Numbered from the stretch's first letter, positions 12,202 through 25,170 are shown. The stretch: 64,000 nt of DNA from Anagrus nilaparvatae (GCA_022575985.1 JAKSXM010000272.1:3348001-3412000); one strand, 5' to 3'. A program made the numbers and translations. Notes: a model not told the origin generated them from the letters alone.

Positions 12202-14766
12202 TACACTGTGACGGAGTGGTAGTTTATATATTAGATTCAATTGAACTTTTTTACACAATTAATACAATTGAAGCATTAAAAATATTTAAAATCACAGCCA
12301 AAATTAACAATGTATGCTTAAATATTTCTGGCTTATATCGATGCCATTTTTTAAGGAAACCTAACTATAATAATTTAATTAAATCGTATTTGGTTCAAAA
12401 CTCAAATATAAGCAATCATTTCATTATTGGTGACTTTAATATGAATATTTTAGATAATGATAGTGATAACAATAATTTCCTCGGGCACATGTTGTCCCAT
12501 GGTTACTGCCCCTTAATTAACTCAATAAATAGACCTAATACTTGCAATACCAACGGATCTTGTATAGACAATTTTTTTGCTAAAACTACTCTATCTTGCA
12601 AATCAATTGTTCATAACAAAAAATTTTCAGACCACTTCCCTATCTTTGCGCTAATTGATCTGAAAAGTAGTATAAAAGATCAAAATAACTTAAGTTATAA
12701 CTATATTGATTACAAAAAACTTAATGCTGTCGCCAAGCAATTAAGTTGGGATCATATACTTACTTTTAATAATCCTGATATTGCTTTGGATAAACTAAAA
12801 AACTGCATAAACAAGTGCATAGCCATTTCCACCAAAAACAAAGCAAAAGTAAAAAAGAAGAAATATCGCAAACATTGGGTGACAAAAAGCCTATTAAATT
12901 CAATTAATCATAAAGATTTCTTATATAATTTAATCAAAAATAATAATAATTCCTACTTTTTAAAAAAACATTAAAATAAATTTTGCAAAACCCTAAAAAA
13001 GGCAATTATTGCTGCTAAAAACCTTAGCGATACTATTCATGCCCAAAAAAATCTTAGCTCCTCAAAAAAAATCTGGAATTTTATTAATTCAAAATTAGGA
13101 AAAAATAAAACTAATACAAAAAATGAAATTAAATCTATTAAACTTGGAAACCTAATAAATAAAGAAAAGAACCAGATAGCAGCAAGCTTCAATAATTATT
13201 TTAACAACGTGGGCATTGAGCTGGCTTCTAACATACCTGACTCCAATCTTGACCTTGATTCAATAAGCAGAAATTGTAACTCCCTATACTTAAAAGCAAC
13301 CAATTCACATGAAATCACTAACATCATCAGAAACATGGGAGACAAGTGTGGTGGAGTCGATAATATTCATAGAAAAGTAATTAAAGCTTTAGCTCCCCTA
13401 ATAGCCAAACCGCTAGCTTTTATTTTTAACACATGTATCGGTGGAGGAATATGGCCAGCTGACCTCAAAAAAGCTGACATTATTCCGATTTTCAAATCTG
13501 GTGACAAGGATAACGTGTCAAATTACAGACCAATATCTCTAATTTTAAACTTAGTAAAGATTTTTGAAGAAGTAATTTTTAAAATATTACACTCCTTTAT
13601 GAATAATTATAAAATAATCTCTGAACATCAATTTGGTTTTTTGAGTGGAATTGGAACAAAACAAGCACTGCATAAAGTCACTGAATTAATCTACAATGTT
13701 TTAATAAAGGGTAATACTGTGGTTGGGACGTTCTTAGACCTCTCCAAAGCTTTTGATACAGTCAATCATCAAATCTTGCTTAAAAAATTGGAGAGATATG
13801 GAGTCAGGGGTACCCCGCTCAACTTATTTAAGAAATATTTGCAGAACCGTCAGCATGCGGTCAGACTTGGGCATACAAGAGGTGAATATAAACCTATTGA
13901 TATAGGGGTACCTTAGGGCTCCATTTTGGGACCCTACTTATTCCTCATTTATATTCATGATTTACTTTCTCTTAATCTTCATATCTTTTCTTATGCTGAT
14001 GATACTGCGGTATTAGCATTACAAAAAAACTGGATATTGGCTAAAAACATTATAATTCAATCTCTAAATTCAATAAATATTTGGTTTGTTAAAAATAAAT
14101 TAACGCTTAACCTAAATCAATCTTTTGGTATTATCACTTTTGGTATTAAAAGGAATAGTTTGCCTGATAACAACTTCTCCATTAAAATTGCAAATCATAA
14201 TCTGACAAGAGTCTCGTCTTGCTTGCAAGTACTTAGGAATTTATTTTGATCAGCATATGCGCTGGGACATTCACGTAAATAATACATTAAAAAAGGTTAA
14301 ATACCTTTTATTCATCTTCTATAAACTAAGACATATTAATAAAAGTATACTTAAAATTATTTATTATTCACTTTTTCTTGGAGTGGTGGCTTATGCCATT
14401 TCCGTTTGGGGATGCGCTTATGATAATGCACTCAAAATATTACAATCATTTCAAAATAAGATTATCAATGTCATAAATATTGATAATGTTCAGTTCTATA
14501 GTGTAAGGCACATGTATAAACTTAATTCCTTGTCCTATTACTATAAGGAATTGGTTGCCTTACATATTAACTCCACATACAGCGATAGAACAGATCGTCT
14601 AAAATTACCAAACATACATAAAGATATTTACAAAAAAAGCCCATATGTAACTTCTTTAAAACTATACAACTCTCTACCCCATGATGCTAAGAACCTAAGT
14701 TACTCTTCAACTAAAGCCTTAAAAACAAAGCTTTTAGACTTCCTACAAAATGAACTACACTTCTAG

Positions 14767-15150
14767 TCTATATTTATAGTCTATATTTATATTTGTTATC
14801 TAATTTTAGCTAACTTAAAGATTTATGAACATTTTATTAAAATATTACAAATAGACTCATTATATTTTGTTATTGTATTCGCTAAATGCTTCTAAATTTC
14901 TATAAATTATATTATATTGTACTTTACTTGTCATATTTTGTGTACAATTTTATATATTTTGTATTTTATTTTATTCACTTTTATATTTTTTATTTTTTAT
15001 TTTAAAACTAAATTTATTCTTATAATTCATACCATTTCCCCGCACACACAAACTCGATTTGTCTCAGGAGCTAATTTACGGAAAATCTATGTATCGTTTT
15101 GTATATATTATTTTATTTATTATTTATTTATTTATTTATTATTAACTAGC
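14767..15150 (+). other. LINE 3' UTR and (TTTA)n tail
   Basis: Non-coding. It starts with a short duplication (agTCTATATTTAT repeated at 14766-14795) and ends in a TTTATTATTTATTTATTTATT run at 15115-15150, the type of short-repeat tail LINEs of the CR1/L2 group leave. It meets the 3' end of the opposite-strand LINE at about 15,150. Confidence 0.6.
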
Positions 15151-15432
15151 TGTATATAAGTTTACACATATTGGTTACATATACATATAAAATATATATA
15201 CTACGTTATACAATATGTCCACATGGACTCGTAGTCCGAGCGTGGAACTAGCTGCTATAGCTGCAAGAATTAACAAATATTACATCTTAATATAATATAA
15301 AAATATTTTGTTCTGTAAAGTTTTTATTATTTTAATGGTAACTATTTAATAGCCTCTTTAAGTTAACATATTTAACCTCTTTATGTTACTTATTCTACTT
15401 GATTTTATATAATTCTAAAAGTTTTTGGTTAA
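15150..15432 (-). other. 3' UTR of the minus-strand LINE
   Basis: Non-coding DNA between the stop of the minus-strand RT relic and the tail-to-tail junction. Contains a GC-richer patch (15230-15270, GGACTCGTAGTCCGAGC). The two LINEs share a (TTTA)n/(TAAA)n boundary. Confidence 0.45.
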
Positions 15433-16775
15433 CTATAGTTTAATGTTTTGGATATTACTTATTTTTTTACTATTATTTATTTTTATTTTTTCTTTTATAT
15501 CAATAGGAAGCCTATTGAATATTGTTATTGCATTATAAAGGCTACTTTTTTGTCCCATTTTCCTTTTTTTACCTATAGGGGTTATTTTTCTGGTTCTATT
15601 TTGCTTTAGCTTGTACTTCTCTATTAAATACTGTATTTTACTTTTAATGACTGTAATATAATATAAATTTTTTACTGAAAGCAATTTTTTGTACTCTCCT
15701 TCAAATTCTGGTAAATGTTTGTACTTTTTAGATATGATTTTTTGTATTTTTTGTAGTACTGAGTTTAAAAGGTCTATATTGTTATTATATGCACTGCCCC
15801 ATGCCACCATGCCATACATCACAGTGGATTGAATAAGTGCATAGTATATTTGTAAAATTTGTTTGTAGTTTAGTACTCTACTCAGTTTCCGTATAATATA
15901 GGTATAAAAAGCTAAATTTTTTACTGTTTTTTTTATTTGAGTTTCCCATCTTAGATTTGAGTCTATTATGATACTCAGGAACTTGCTTTCAACAACCCTT
16001 TTAATCGTGTTCATTCCAATTTCAACCTTAAACTCTTTGGGTTGCGTGGATTTATATATGAAAAAAGTGGTGCATTCTGTCTTTTCTATATTTAGTAATT
16101 GTTAGTTCGTATTTAGCTAATCATATATTCTCCCCATTTTGTGATTTGCGTCCCGTTCAACCTCTATCCAATTCATTCCTCTACATATCACTGTTGTGTC
16201 ATCTGCAAACGATATGATATCATTTTCAAATAGATTCAGCAGTTCATTTATGTATATAAGGAATAGTATTGGACCTAGGACTGACCCCTGTGGCACGCCT
16301 ATCTCGACATTACATTCACTACTATAACAGTCATCTATTTTCACAATTTGCTTCCCATTTCCCTTAAAATAACTTATAATTATATTTTTTGTCTTTCCAC
16401 GTATACCAATATTTTCTAATTTACTATATAGTATTTTATGTTCAACCATATCGAATGCTTTTTGTAGATCAAGGAATATTACCGCCATAGGGGTAGAGGT
16501 GTCTAGAGTTTCGTATATATTTTCAGTTAAGTAATCAATGGCCACACTTGTGTTGCAGCCTTCTCTAAATCCGTATTGTCTTTTTGCTAAAATGTCGTAT
16601 TTTTCTAGGTAACTGACTATCCTAACCTTTACTAGTTTTTCAAATATTGTTGACAGGTTTCATAAAAGAGCTATGGGTCTATAGTTTTTACATAGGTGAC
16701 TATCGCTTGTTTTGAATATTGGTGTAATTATCTTAACTTTTATGTAAATACTCTGTAAGTAATTATGGTCTAAAT
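15433..16775 (-). pseudogene. Second LINE reverse transcriptase, 5'-truncated and broken
   Basis: Reading from about 16,775 downward: ITPIFKTSD...NYRPIALL, QYGFREGCNTS, FLDLQKAFDMVEH, IGVPQGSVLGPILFLIYINEL and SFADDTTVI, then thumb and C-terminal sequence (15433-16014, ...TVMYGMVAWGSAYN...). FADD replaces the commoner YADD, which is known in some LINEs. Lesions are an in-frame stop near 16,660 and a frameshift between 16,117 and 16,014. Endonuclease and ORF1 are absent, the usual result of incomplete reverse transcription. It differs from the LINE at 10-15 kb. Confidence 0.88.
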
Positions 16776-17803
16776 AAATAAATAAATACTCCTCACATAC
16801 ATTAAATAAATTGTTTCAATACATAAAACTAATATGATTATTCATCTAAATATCTATAATAATCAATTAAGTATACATATTTTCAAACATCTAAATATTT
16901 TTTTTTTAGCTAGTAGTTTCAGAAAATTAAAATTAACGTGCAATAAACTTTAATTTAAATGTAAAATAAGCAAACCAGCTAAAGGCTATACCCATATCTA
17001 TATAGTGAATCGGCCCACGAAAGATATTTAAAAACTAATTGTATTAGGTCAAAGTAAACCTAAAAAAAATAGGATCCTGAAGTTTTCAGACCCCAATATG
17101 CCTTCAGCTCTAATTGGCAGCCTATTAATGACAAAAAAAAAAGTAAATTTTTAACGACTTTTTAGTCGTCTTTCTGATACTCCCGTGGTAAAACGATTCT
17201 GTCAAAATGATCTTGCGACCTCTCATTTAAAATATTAGACGATATACTTTCAGATAAAATTACTTTTGAAAGTGATTTTAGTGCATTCTTTTGATTGGTA
17301 GACCATAAACCATCCAAAATAAATATTTTTTCTTCTTAAATTTCAACTTTGGCTGCGATTTAAAAATTTAAGGGATATGCACATTCTATTTTTTTTTTAA
17401 ATAATGAAAAATAAAACAAATTTTTATTTGCGACCATCCGCGCTCAAAAATTTGGGTCAACATGGTCAAATACTTAAAAAACTGAAATAACTTTTGTTTT
17501 TAATTTTGCGATTTTTTCAAACAGGACCCCGCACAAATGAATAGAAAATAGCCTTTCGATCAAATTAGGTGAATTTTTTGTATGTTTTAGATTTTGTTAT
17601 TCTGAAAAAATGTCTCCATGGACACAAAGCTCTAAAGTCTCAACTTTGGCTGCTACGGAGCTTGAAAGCTCCATAGCTCTATATACACAGGCACACAAAA
17701 AAAAATCATGTACCAGAGGGTAGACCCCCTGGTATGAGGGTTTTTGGTGGTGCTAAAACCTGGCTAAAGAAATGCAATGAAATTCGCCAGTTTGCCCCCA
17801 GCG

Positions 17804-18872
17804 CACAGTGGGCTAGAAAAAGTCAAAAGGGAACAAAATTCGGCTTCAGCGTAATTTTGACTGAAAATAAAATTTAAAAAATGGAATTTATAGGTTTTCA
17901 TATATATTAAACGATAGGATACCGCTTTTTTTGAAAAAAAAATGTTTGAAAATTTTTTTAGACGTGGGAAATCAGGAAAAATTTTTTAAAATTTGGCACT
18001 AAAAAATGGGACAATCAAAATGTCAAATTTATAAAAAAAGTTTTTTGATGATATATATACATAAAAATATGCTGAAACAACCATAATTAACCTAAAAATT
18101 TTATCTAAGCTGTATGTGTCTACTATTGTAGGTGTGTTAGTGGAATATTCGAAGAAACTTAAAAATTAAAAAAAAAATCAGAGTTTTATTAATTTTTCGG
18201 ATTTTTTACTTCCTAAAACGCACAAAAAAAGTATATATGGGTTTTGGCATCTACCTTGGTCTTATCCTACATCTGTGTATTTGAGCTGTATGTGAGCGTG
18301 TGTAAAATTGAGTTTTCGCATTTTTAGTAGATTTTTTAAAATTTAATCATAAAGATATTAAATAATGAAATGTTTAACTTGTTTATAGATGACAAAACTA
18401 TATAGCCACAAAAATACATAGATGTAGGATAAGACCAAGGTAGATGCAAAAAACCCATATATACTTTATTTGTGCGTTTTAGGAAGTAAAAAACCCGAAA
18501 AATTAATAAAACTCTCATTTTTGTTTAAATTTTTAAGTTTTTTCGAATATTCCACTAACACACCTACAATAGTAGACACATACAGCTTAGATAAAATTTT
18601 TAGGTTAATTATGGTTGTTTCAGCATATTTTTATGTATATTTTATAAATTTGACATTTTGATTATCCCATTTTTTAGTGCCAAATTTTAAAAAATTTTTC
18701 CTGATTTCCCACGTCTAAAAAAATTTTCAAACATTTTTTTTTCAAAAAAAGCGGTATCCTATCGTTTAATATATATGAAAACCTATAAATTCCATTTTTT
18801 AAATTTTATTTTCAGTCAAAATTACGCTGAAGCCGAATTTTGTTCCCTTTTGACTTTTTCTAGCCCACTGTG
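17804..18872. mobile_element. Palindromic element nested in the 17-20 kb element
   Basis: Ends CACAGTGGGCTAGAAAAAG and its inverse. Arms of ~470 bp pair almost perfectly (17808-18280 with 18406-18872), leaving a loop of about 125 bp. CAGCG lies directly outside both ends (17799-17803 and 18873-18877), a possible 5-bp target duplication. No coding capacity; superfamily not assigned. Confidence 0.8.
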
Positions 18873-18944
18873 CAGCGCCCTCATAAGCCCCCCAAAGAAG
18901 TGAAAAAAATTTTTGTTTTCGAAAAATGAAAATTGAACTATATA

Positions 18945-19735
18945 CTCATGTTTTTTGGTGGACGCTTATTCCAAAAATGTATACAAAAAATGTTTTTCAC
19001 CAACGTTTGGCTCTGTAGACGACACCAGTTCCCCCATTTGTACCCCCCCCCCAAAACGGGTAAAAATATTTTTATTACAAAAATTAAAACTTAATATGAA
19101 TTCTTATATTTTTTGGGACAGTGAAACCAAAAATGAATATTAAAAATGTTTTCTACCAATGTTTGGCCCTGTAAACCACCCCAGTGGCTCCATTCGCCCC
19201 CTCCCCCCCGAAACGAGATACAAAAATTTTTATTACAAAAAGTAAAACTTAATGTGTGATGTTATGTTTTTTGAGACGCTGAAACCAAAGATATATAAAA
19301 AAAATGTGTTTAACTAATTCTTGGTCTTCTAGGCCACCCCAGGGCCCCCATACACCACCCCTAAACGAATTAAAAATATTTTTATCAGGAACATTAAAAC
19401 CAAGTTAAAAACATTTTTTATATTCATCTTTGGTTAGATCGTTTCAAAAAACATAAGAATTCACATTGAGTTTTAATGTTTTTAATAAAAATATTTTTAA
19501 TTCGTTTGGGGGGGGGGGGGTGTATGGGGACACTGGAGTGGCCTATAGGACCAAGCATTGGTTAAACACATTTTTTATAGATATCTTTGGTTTTAGCGTC
19601 TCAAAAAACATAACATCACACATTGAGTTTAAGTTTTTGTAATAAAAATATTTTTACCCGTCTTGGGGGGGGGGTATGAATGGGGTCACTGGTGTAGTCT
19701 ACAGGGCCAAACGTTTTCGTATATTTTTTTCGTAT
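18945..19735. repeat. Mirror-image tandem array with poly-C / poly-G blocks
   Basis: Units of about 165 bp, each holding a long C run followed by AAAATATTTTTATTACAAAAA and CCAA(T/C)GTTTGG, repeat about three times to ~19,400. The same units then return in reverse orientation with G runs to ~19,730. The turn-round point is near 19,400-19,430. The array is therefore itself a palindrome. Confidence 0.75.
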
Positions 19736-20005
19736 ATCTGAAAGTATATCGTCTAATATTTTAAATGAGAGGTCGCAAGATCATTTTGACAGAATCGTTT
19801 TACAACGGGAGTATCAAAAAGACGACTAAAAAGTCGTTAAAAATTTAGTTTTTTTTTGTCAGTAATAGGCTGCCAATCAGAGCTGAAGGTATATGGGGGT
19901 CTGAAAACTTCAGGATCCTATTTTTTTTAGGTGTACTTTCACCTAATACAATTAGTTTTTAAATATCTTTCGTGGGCCGATTCACTATATAGATCCGGGC
20001 ATAGA

Positions 20006-22120
20006 CTTTATTCAACATGCATTATATTTTAATCATTCCAATAACTATACTGTTTATTTATCCAGCATTTAATATTGTTTAAAATCCGTCAAATAATAAA
20101 TAGGCTAAAGTTGAATATTCTTATTCTTATTTTTTTATTTTTAGAGATATATATTTATTATTTTTTATCTAAAATTTTTAAATTTACACATACCTCGATT
20201 CTTCAAATTTAAGAAATCTTGAAAAAGATATAACGATATGATGGATATATTACACTTTAAATTTACAAATAAAAGATTACATCAATTAAAATTTACAATA
20301 TCATTTCACAAATTAGTTTTTGAGCTTTATATTTATAAATAATAATTTCATATGATACTTTTATTTTACATTTTTTTTGTTTATGCGAATATTTCAAATA
20401 TTTGTAATAAAAATATTCTAATAATATAACTTTAATTTTAAGATATCACATTGCAATTAATTAAAATTAAATTTATCGTCATGTTAGCATAATTATGTAC
20501 GTTGTATTCGATATTTACTTATGAATAAAGTTAAATTTATAAAATTAATGTATTTAATCAGATAAAAATAAAAAATTTTTGATTTAATTTTATAAAATAA
20601 TTTAAAACCTATTTCAAATTTTTAATAAACTTTTTTAGAATTTCGTTAAATTTATATATAGTATTATTAATCTAATTTATTCAAATTTGAAAGTCGAATT
20701 TTCGTATAAAATCTAAGAACAAAAATTTACACATCATTTTATTTTCTACTTAAATTACAAAAATTCACATACTATTTATCTCAAAATAAACTAATAATTT
20801 TAGATTTAAAATAAAAAAATCATTAAAAATAAGAATTACAATACTAGTCAAAAATAAAAAATTTCTTACATAGTTTTTTATTAAGTAGTATTTTAAAAAT
20901 CAGTTTTTAACAAAATTTAAAAAATGAATAAGTTTTCACTTACCTGTTTAAATGCTTTGGAGTAGCTTAAAGATGATAAAACAAATTGCATTTTTATATC
21001 CAAGATTCTTAAGTAATCATCCTTTTCATTTTCTTAGTTATGTAGTTAACTTACTATAGTAATTTCAAGAATATTTCATATCGGTTTTACAAAAGATGAC
21101 TTTGAAGACCATATTTTTCTTCAATATCTCAAAATATGAATTTGCGTTATTAGGTTGAGTTCATAAATAGACTTTTTGTTTATGAAAAATTAATTACCCA
21201 CATAATTAATTCTTTGGTCACTTTAATAAATTTTCTCATTTTTTTAATTAGATAAATACATAAAAGTTCTGAATAATATGTATATTAGAATTATCTTCCT
21301 TCATGCTGATCGTATACTAAAATTATAATTACAATTTAAAAATTAAAATAGTCGAAAAAACAAGAATTTTATTTTTATTTTGATGCAAGACTTACCTTGA
21401 AATAAAAAACCAAAAGATTGTATGCGCAGAAAATAGTACAAAATATTCAAATTTGGCTGAGGCCCTCTGCTACCATAGAGATATTGTATGTCTATGCCTC
21501 CTACCGATATGTTTGTAAGAACTTGATCGAATCTCAATGATAAATTTAAAATAATTTCGATGAGCAAGAATTCTTAAAAAAAAAAAAATTATCTTTAGCC
21601 TTGCAAGATATTTTAGGATCTTTAGGACTTGGACCTTAAGAAAGAAAAAAGCTAGTGAATCTTATATTTTCATTTGGTGAAAATACACTTTTTTACTCAT
21701 CTTTTGCTCTTACCAATATTACAACAATATATATGTAAAATAGCTCCAAAAATTTTAATTTGATATTTAGTATTTCCTTCACCAAAGAAATTTGATAAAA
21801 TTTTGGTTAAACGACGGTGAGCCTTTTAGATTCAAACATATAGGTATTTTAAATATCTATGATACCAGTTAGACGTTCTTCCTCCTGTAATTTTTATATT
21901 TAAAAATAATTTTAACATTTTCCTTTTTATTACGATAGAAATAATTATTAAAATTTATATTTAAGAGTTAAATTAAAATTAAAATCAAAAAAATATATTA
22001 TCAATTGTTTTAAAGTCAGTCGTTTTTTAATTTGATTTATAATTTAATTATTAAAAGATTAACAACATTTATTTCTTTCACTTATGTAAAATTAAAAAAA
22101 AAAATATCAAAAAGATTAAA
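20006..22120. other. No gene seen
   Basis: Very AT-rich, without element ends, RNA genes or supported ORFs. The minus-strand frame 21343-21567 shows no domain. Confidence 0.45.
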
Positions 22121-22122
22121 CA

Positions 22123-22332
22123 ATGGATACTATAGAAACTAAAAAGCCTAATAAAATTAAAGAAAACAGGTAAAGTTAAAAATAAAAAAAAATTACCTTT
22201 TTAGTTTTATCTTATTGTTGCATTTTTTTTAGAATACTCTTTAACCACCATTTGAAAACCCTTTACAGTACTGACCCTTTAAAAGAATGTTTTACAAACT
22301 GCCTCAGTTCCTTAAGAAAACTATTTACCTAA
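22123..22332 (+). CDS. Possible two-exon micro-gene, 48 residues
   Basis: Not a single open frame, so easily missed. ATG at 22123 has a good insect start context (AAACAATGG). Exon 1 (22123-22169) ends CAG and is followed by GTAAAG. A 63-bp AT-rich intron (22170-22232) ends in a pyrimidine tract and TTTTTTTTAG. Exon 2 (22233-22332) keeps the frame to TAA. The product starts MDTIETKKPNKIKENR, with a cysteine-containing C-terminal half (KECFTNCLSSLRKLFT). Beyond the stop the same frame stays open for 19 codons, so it could also be the start of a decayed larger gene. I recognise no family. The splice signals are real in sequence; expression is inference. Confidence 0.3.
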
Positions 22333-22749
22333 ATCAATTATTACATCTACCAATGGTTGGGCTGTAGCTTATTTTTGACAAATTCATCCTAATAAAAGAT
22401 AAAAGTTTTTAATCTCTATTATTAACATTAAGTATTCAATAATTTACATCATAAATTGTACCTTATTATTGATTTGACCATTATAACTTTTGTCCTCAGT
22501 AAAAATCTTCCTATTTACAAATTTTTATTTGATGCTCTTTAGAATCCTTTTTAAAAAATAATCAAATTTGAAATCTTAAACCAGTTTGTACCACCAAAAT
22601 TGCAAAAGAAGTTTTCATATTTAGATTAAGTAACATCATGTTGACTATGACAAACTCGATTATGTACAGAACTAGTACCAATATATTAATTTTGATTCAT
22701 GAATTACTTTTGAATTATAGTAAAGGCACATAAATCATTGCATACAGCA

Positions 22750-23230
22750 TAAGCAATCTTCATCGAAATCCTCAACAGCACTTATATTATTATAAGCAAT
22801 TCCATCAACCCAATGAAAGTAAACTTAATAAACTAGTGTATTGAAGCATCCAAAACATAAAGTGCATCTTCTTCGATAGTTAAATTTTTTCTTATCCTTG
22901 AATATTTTGAAAAAAAGGTGCAATAAGTTTTGCAATTATATTTCTAGTCTCTTTATTTTCCTACATTATCGCACACTTTCAGACATATTCTTTAATTACT
23001 TCAAATAAAAAAAAAAAAAATAAATTGGAGCAATAAGCATAGACTGTCTTACAAATTTAAAGAGTAATTTCCAAGATTCCATTAAAATTTGTGATGGTGA
23101 ACCTTTATCATAGAAATAAAGTAACTATTCTATGTACTTGAAGAGTAAATTTTAAATTTCATGACTTCTATAATTTGTAGCTGCTGCACATAAAAAACAT
23201 TCTTGGATTTATTCAGAGTTCATTACTAAA
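22750..23230 (-). pseudogene. Decayed coding relic, unknown protein
   Basis: Successive patches of protein-like reading in shifting minus-strand frames: MNSE*IQECFLCAAATNYRS (23226-23160), then SPSQILMESWKLLFKFVRQ (about 23121-23040), NKETRNIIAKLIAPFFQNI (about 22960-22900), IEEDALYVLDAS (about 22880-22846) and VYFHWVDGIAYNNIS (about 22823-22780). The helix-rich patches would suit a HEAT-repeat-type protein, but I cannot name it. Several stops and frameshifts; no intact ORF. Confidence 0.4.
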
Positions 23231-24054
23231 TATTTATTAGGTTATATAACAAAATCATAAACACCGCACAATAATAACATATTCGAGTTTAAGGATTTTA
23301 TAATCCTAACTTTCATAATATTCTTCAGCTTGTGTCTGGTTACAAAATTGGTTACTGGTTAATGTTTATCTGTTGGAACTTCCTGATATTATTTAGAAGC
23401 AAAGACTATTATGGGATCTAAAGGCAATTTAACAGAAACCAGGAAGTTTTATTATATGATGTCCAGAAAAATGTTTCATCAGCTATAATTTAAAAATGCC
23501 ATTTATAAGCTTTTAAGTAATAAAAAAAATTAAATTACATATTAATTTCTTTTACCTGAAAACATTGCTAGTAAATTTTATCATGAACTTCTTGCTGCTG
23601 TTGTTTGTTTATACAATTCGATTTTCACATAACCTTATAAACCTTAAATATGTAATTTCAAATATTTTTATGCAATGATACCATTGAAATTTTTCCATTG
23701 ACTTTATCGGAAACTATAGGCAATTTCAAATTTTTTTCTAATAGTGTCCTGTTATATATGAAAATTGTATTTTTAAATATTTTTATGCAATGATTGCATT
23801 GAAATATTATTATTGACTTCAGCGGAAAATATGCGCCATTATAAATTTTTTTCTATTAGTCTATTATTTTGTTTTTTATATGAAAATGTTATATTTCATA
23901 ATATAAAAAAATGGATCTCAGCTGTCTTAAATATTAAAAAATAAAAAATTCAAAAAATTAGACTCTAAGTCGACCACTAACTTCTGATATTGATTTCTCA
24001 AAAAGATTTAAATATTTTCTAAAAATTAAAAAAGGCTCTGGAGATATTTTTTTA

Positions 24055-25045
24055 AAGCACTCAGGCTTATCCTTGCTGCACTCTGTCCTCTTATGGCCAT
24101 CTTCGCCACACTTTAAACACGCCTTACTTCTGTCTGGGCCTTTGCAGACATATTGGCTATGTCCATAGCCCAGACATTTGTAGCAGCGCCTCACGTCTGC
24201 AATGAGGCGCACTCTACTCGATGCCCAGCCGATGGATTTTGCCCTTTTTGGCCAGGCGTAGAGCAACGGCCTCAAGAAGGTCCACCACGGCCATCTGGCT
24301 TGTTGTGCCTTTGGTTTTGAAAATGGACACCTGGAATAGGTCACCATTTTCGACACCTATGGCCTTCGCAACAGTTGCCTGAATCTCCTGTTCTTTCGTG
24401 ACCCCATCCGAATCTCGAATTTCGAGTTTTAGTGTCGGGATCAAGTCACGAACATTCGACTCAGGGCCTGTGACCGACTTCACCGCTTCAAGTTTTTGTC
24501 GGTCCTCGATGGCGTCCAACTCAATAAGGACGCTGCCGTTTTGAGTTTTCCTAATGTGGTGGACCTTTGCGCCAGATTCTTCGAGGTTAACGTTTCTCTT
24601 TAAATCGAGAAGCGTTTCCTCGTAGGATTTGCCCGCCGCTGCGCTGGGGTAATCTGGAAGGCTTCCTTCCTTTTCCTATACCTGCGCCTTGTTACGTCGG
24701 GAGGTACTTTACCTTTTTATGCAGGTTCCTTTGTTGGCTGGGGCTTTTTGGCCCTGGGCTTTTTCTTCTTCTTACCCTTTACCAGCCAATTTTCCTCCTT
24801 GTCCAGTGGCTTCTTAGGTACCTGATTTTGATGCTCCTGTCCGTCAGCTACTTCGCATATCCCCATGTGCTGATCAGTACCCTTTCTTGGTTGAAGCTGC
24901 AGCTGCTTTTGTTTCTTCAGCAGCTTTCTTTTTTTTTTGTACTTATGCCTAGGGGCGTCCTTATCTCTATCCTTGTTGTGGGAGGTCCCAGGGATACCCT
25001 GTGGGCCGTTCTTCTTGGTGTTGTTAGGAGCAACCTTAATACTTA
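24055..25045 (-). pseudogene. R1-clade LINE ORF1 fragment (family A)
   Basis: Reading downward from ~25,045: a lysine/alanine-rich N-terminal region (WLVKGKKKKKPRAKK), then SYEETLLDLKRNVNLEE and RKTQNGSVLIELDAIED, then zinc knuckles CYKCLGYGHSQYVC and CLKCGEDGHKRTEC, and part of a third. This is the domain order of ORF1 in the R1/TRAS/Waldo group, which packages element RNA. It stops at about 24,055 inside the third knuckle, and no ORF2 follows on this strand. A TAA interrupts the N-terminal part near 24,713 and frames shift around 24,600-24,700. GC content is clearly higher than in the surrounding DNA. Confidence 0.85.
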
Positions 25046-25140
25046 CTTATTTACTCATATAATATTTACCATAATTTAATTCACTTAATGTATACAATGT
25101 AAAACTGGAGTATTTCTTTATTTTTTTTTGTACAAATAAA

Positions 25141-25170
25141 TTTAATAATAATAATAATAATAATAATAAT
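25141..25170. repeat. (AAT)n microsatellite at the 5' edge of LINE copy A1
   Basis: AAT repeated about ten times, immediately followed by the truncated 5' end of an R1-clade ORF2. The same motif borders most other R1-type ends in this window. Confidence 0.9.

Larger units (their letters stand above)
10878..14766 (+). pseudogene. LINE ORF2 (endonuclease + reverse transcriptase), broken
   Basis: Apurinic-type endonuclease then reverse transcriptase. A first endonuclease piece lies at 10878-10984 (...HGYSAYYNESKI) and resumes after a 1.2-kb insertion at about 12,207 (DGVVVYI). Endonuclease motifs: IIGDFNMNIL and SDHFPIFALI. RT motifs: NYRPISL, FLDLSKAFDTVNH, IGVP(stop)GSILGP and SYADDTAVL. Lesions: TAA at 12972-12974, TAG at 13914-13916 (in place of the usual glutamine of the PQG motif), and a frameshift between about 14,230 and 14,257. 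The last frame (14257-14766) ends in the usual thumb/C-terminal tail. Extreme N-terminus deleted. The family looks CR1/L2/Crack-like; clade not certain. Confidence 0.9.
16986..20005. mobile_element. Compound palindromic element, ~280-bp outer arms
   Basis: 16986-17265 is the inverse of 19735-20005: CTATACCCATATCTATATAGTG at the left pairs with the right end, through the block ending at ...ATACTTTCAGAT. Between the arms lie a separate palindrome (17804-18872), a mirrored tandem array (18945-19735) and about 540 bp of unpaired sequence (17266-17803) in which CAACTTTGGCTGC occurs twice. No transposase. A large non-autonomous foldback-like element is the likeliest reading. Confidence 0.8.
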
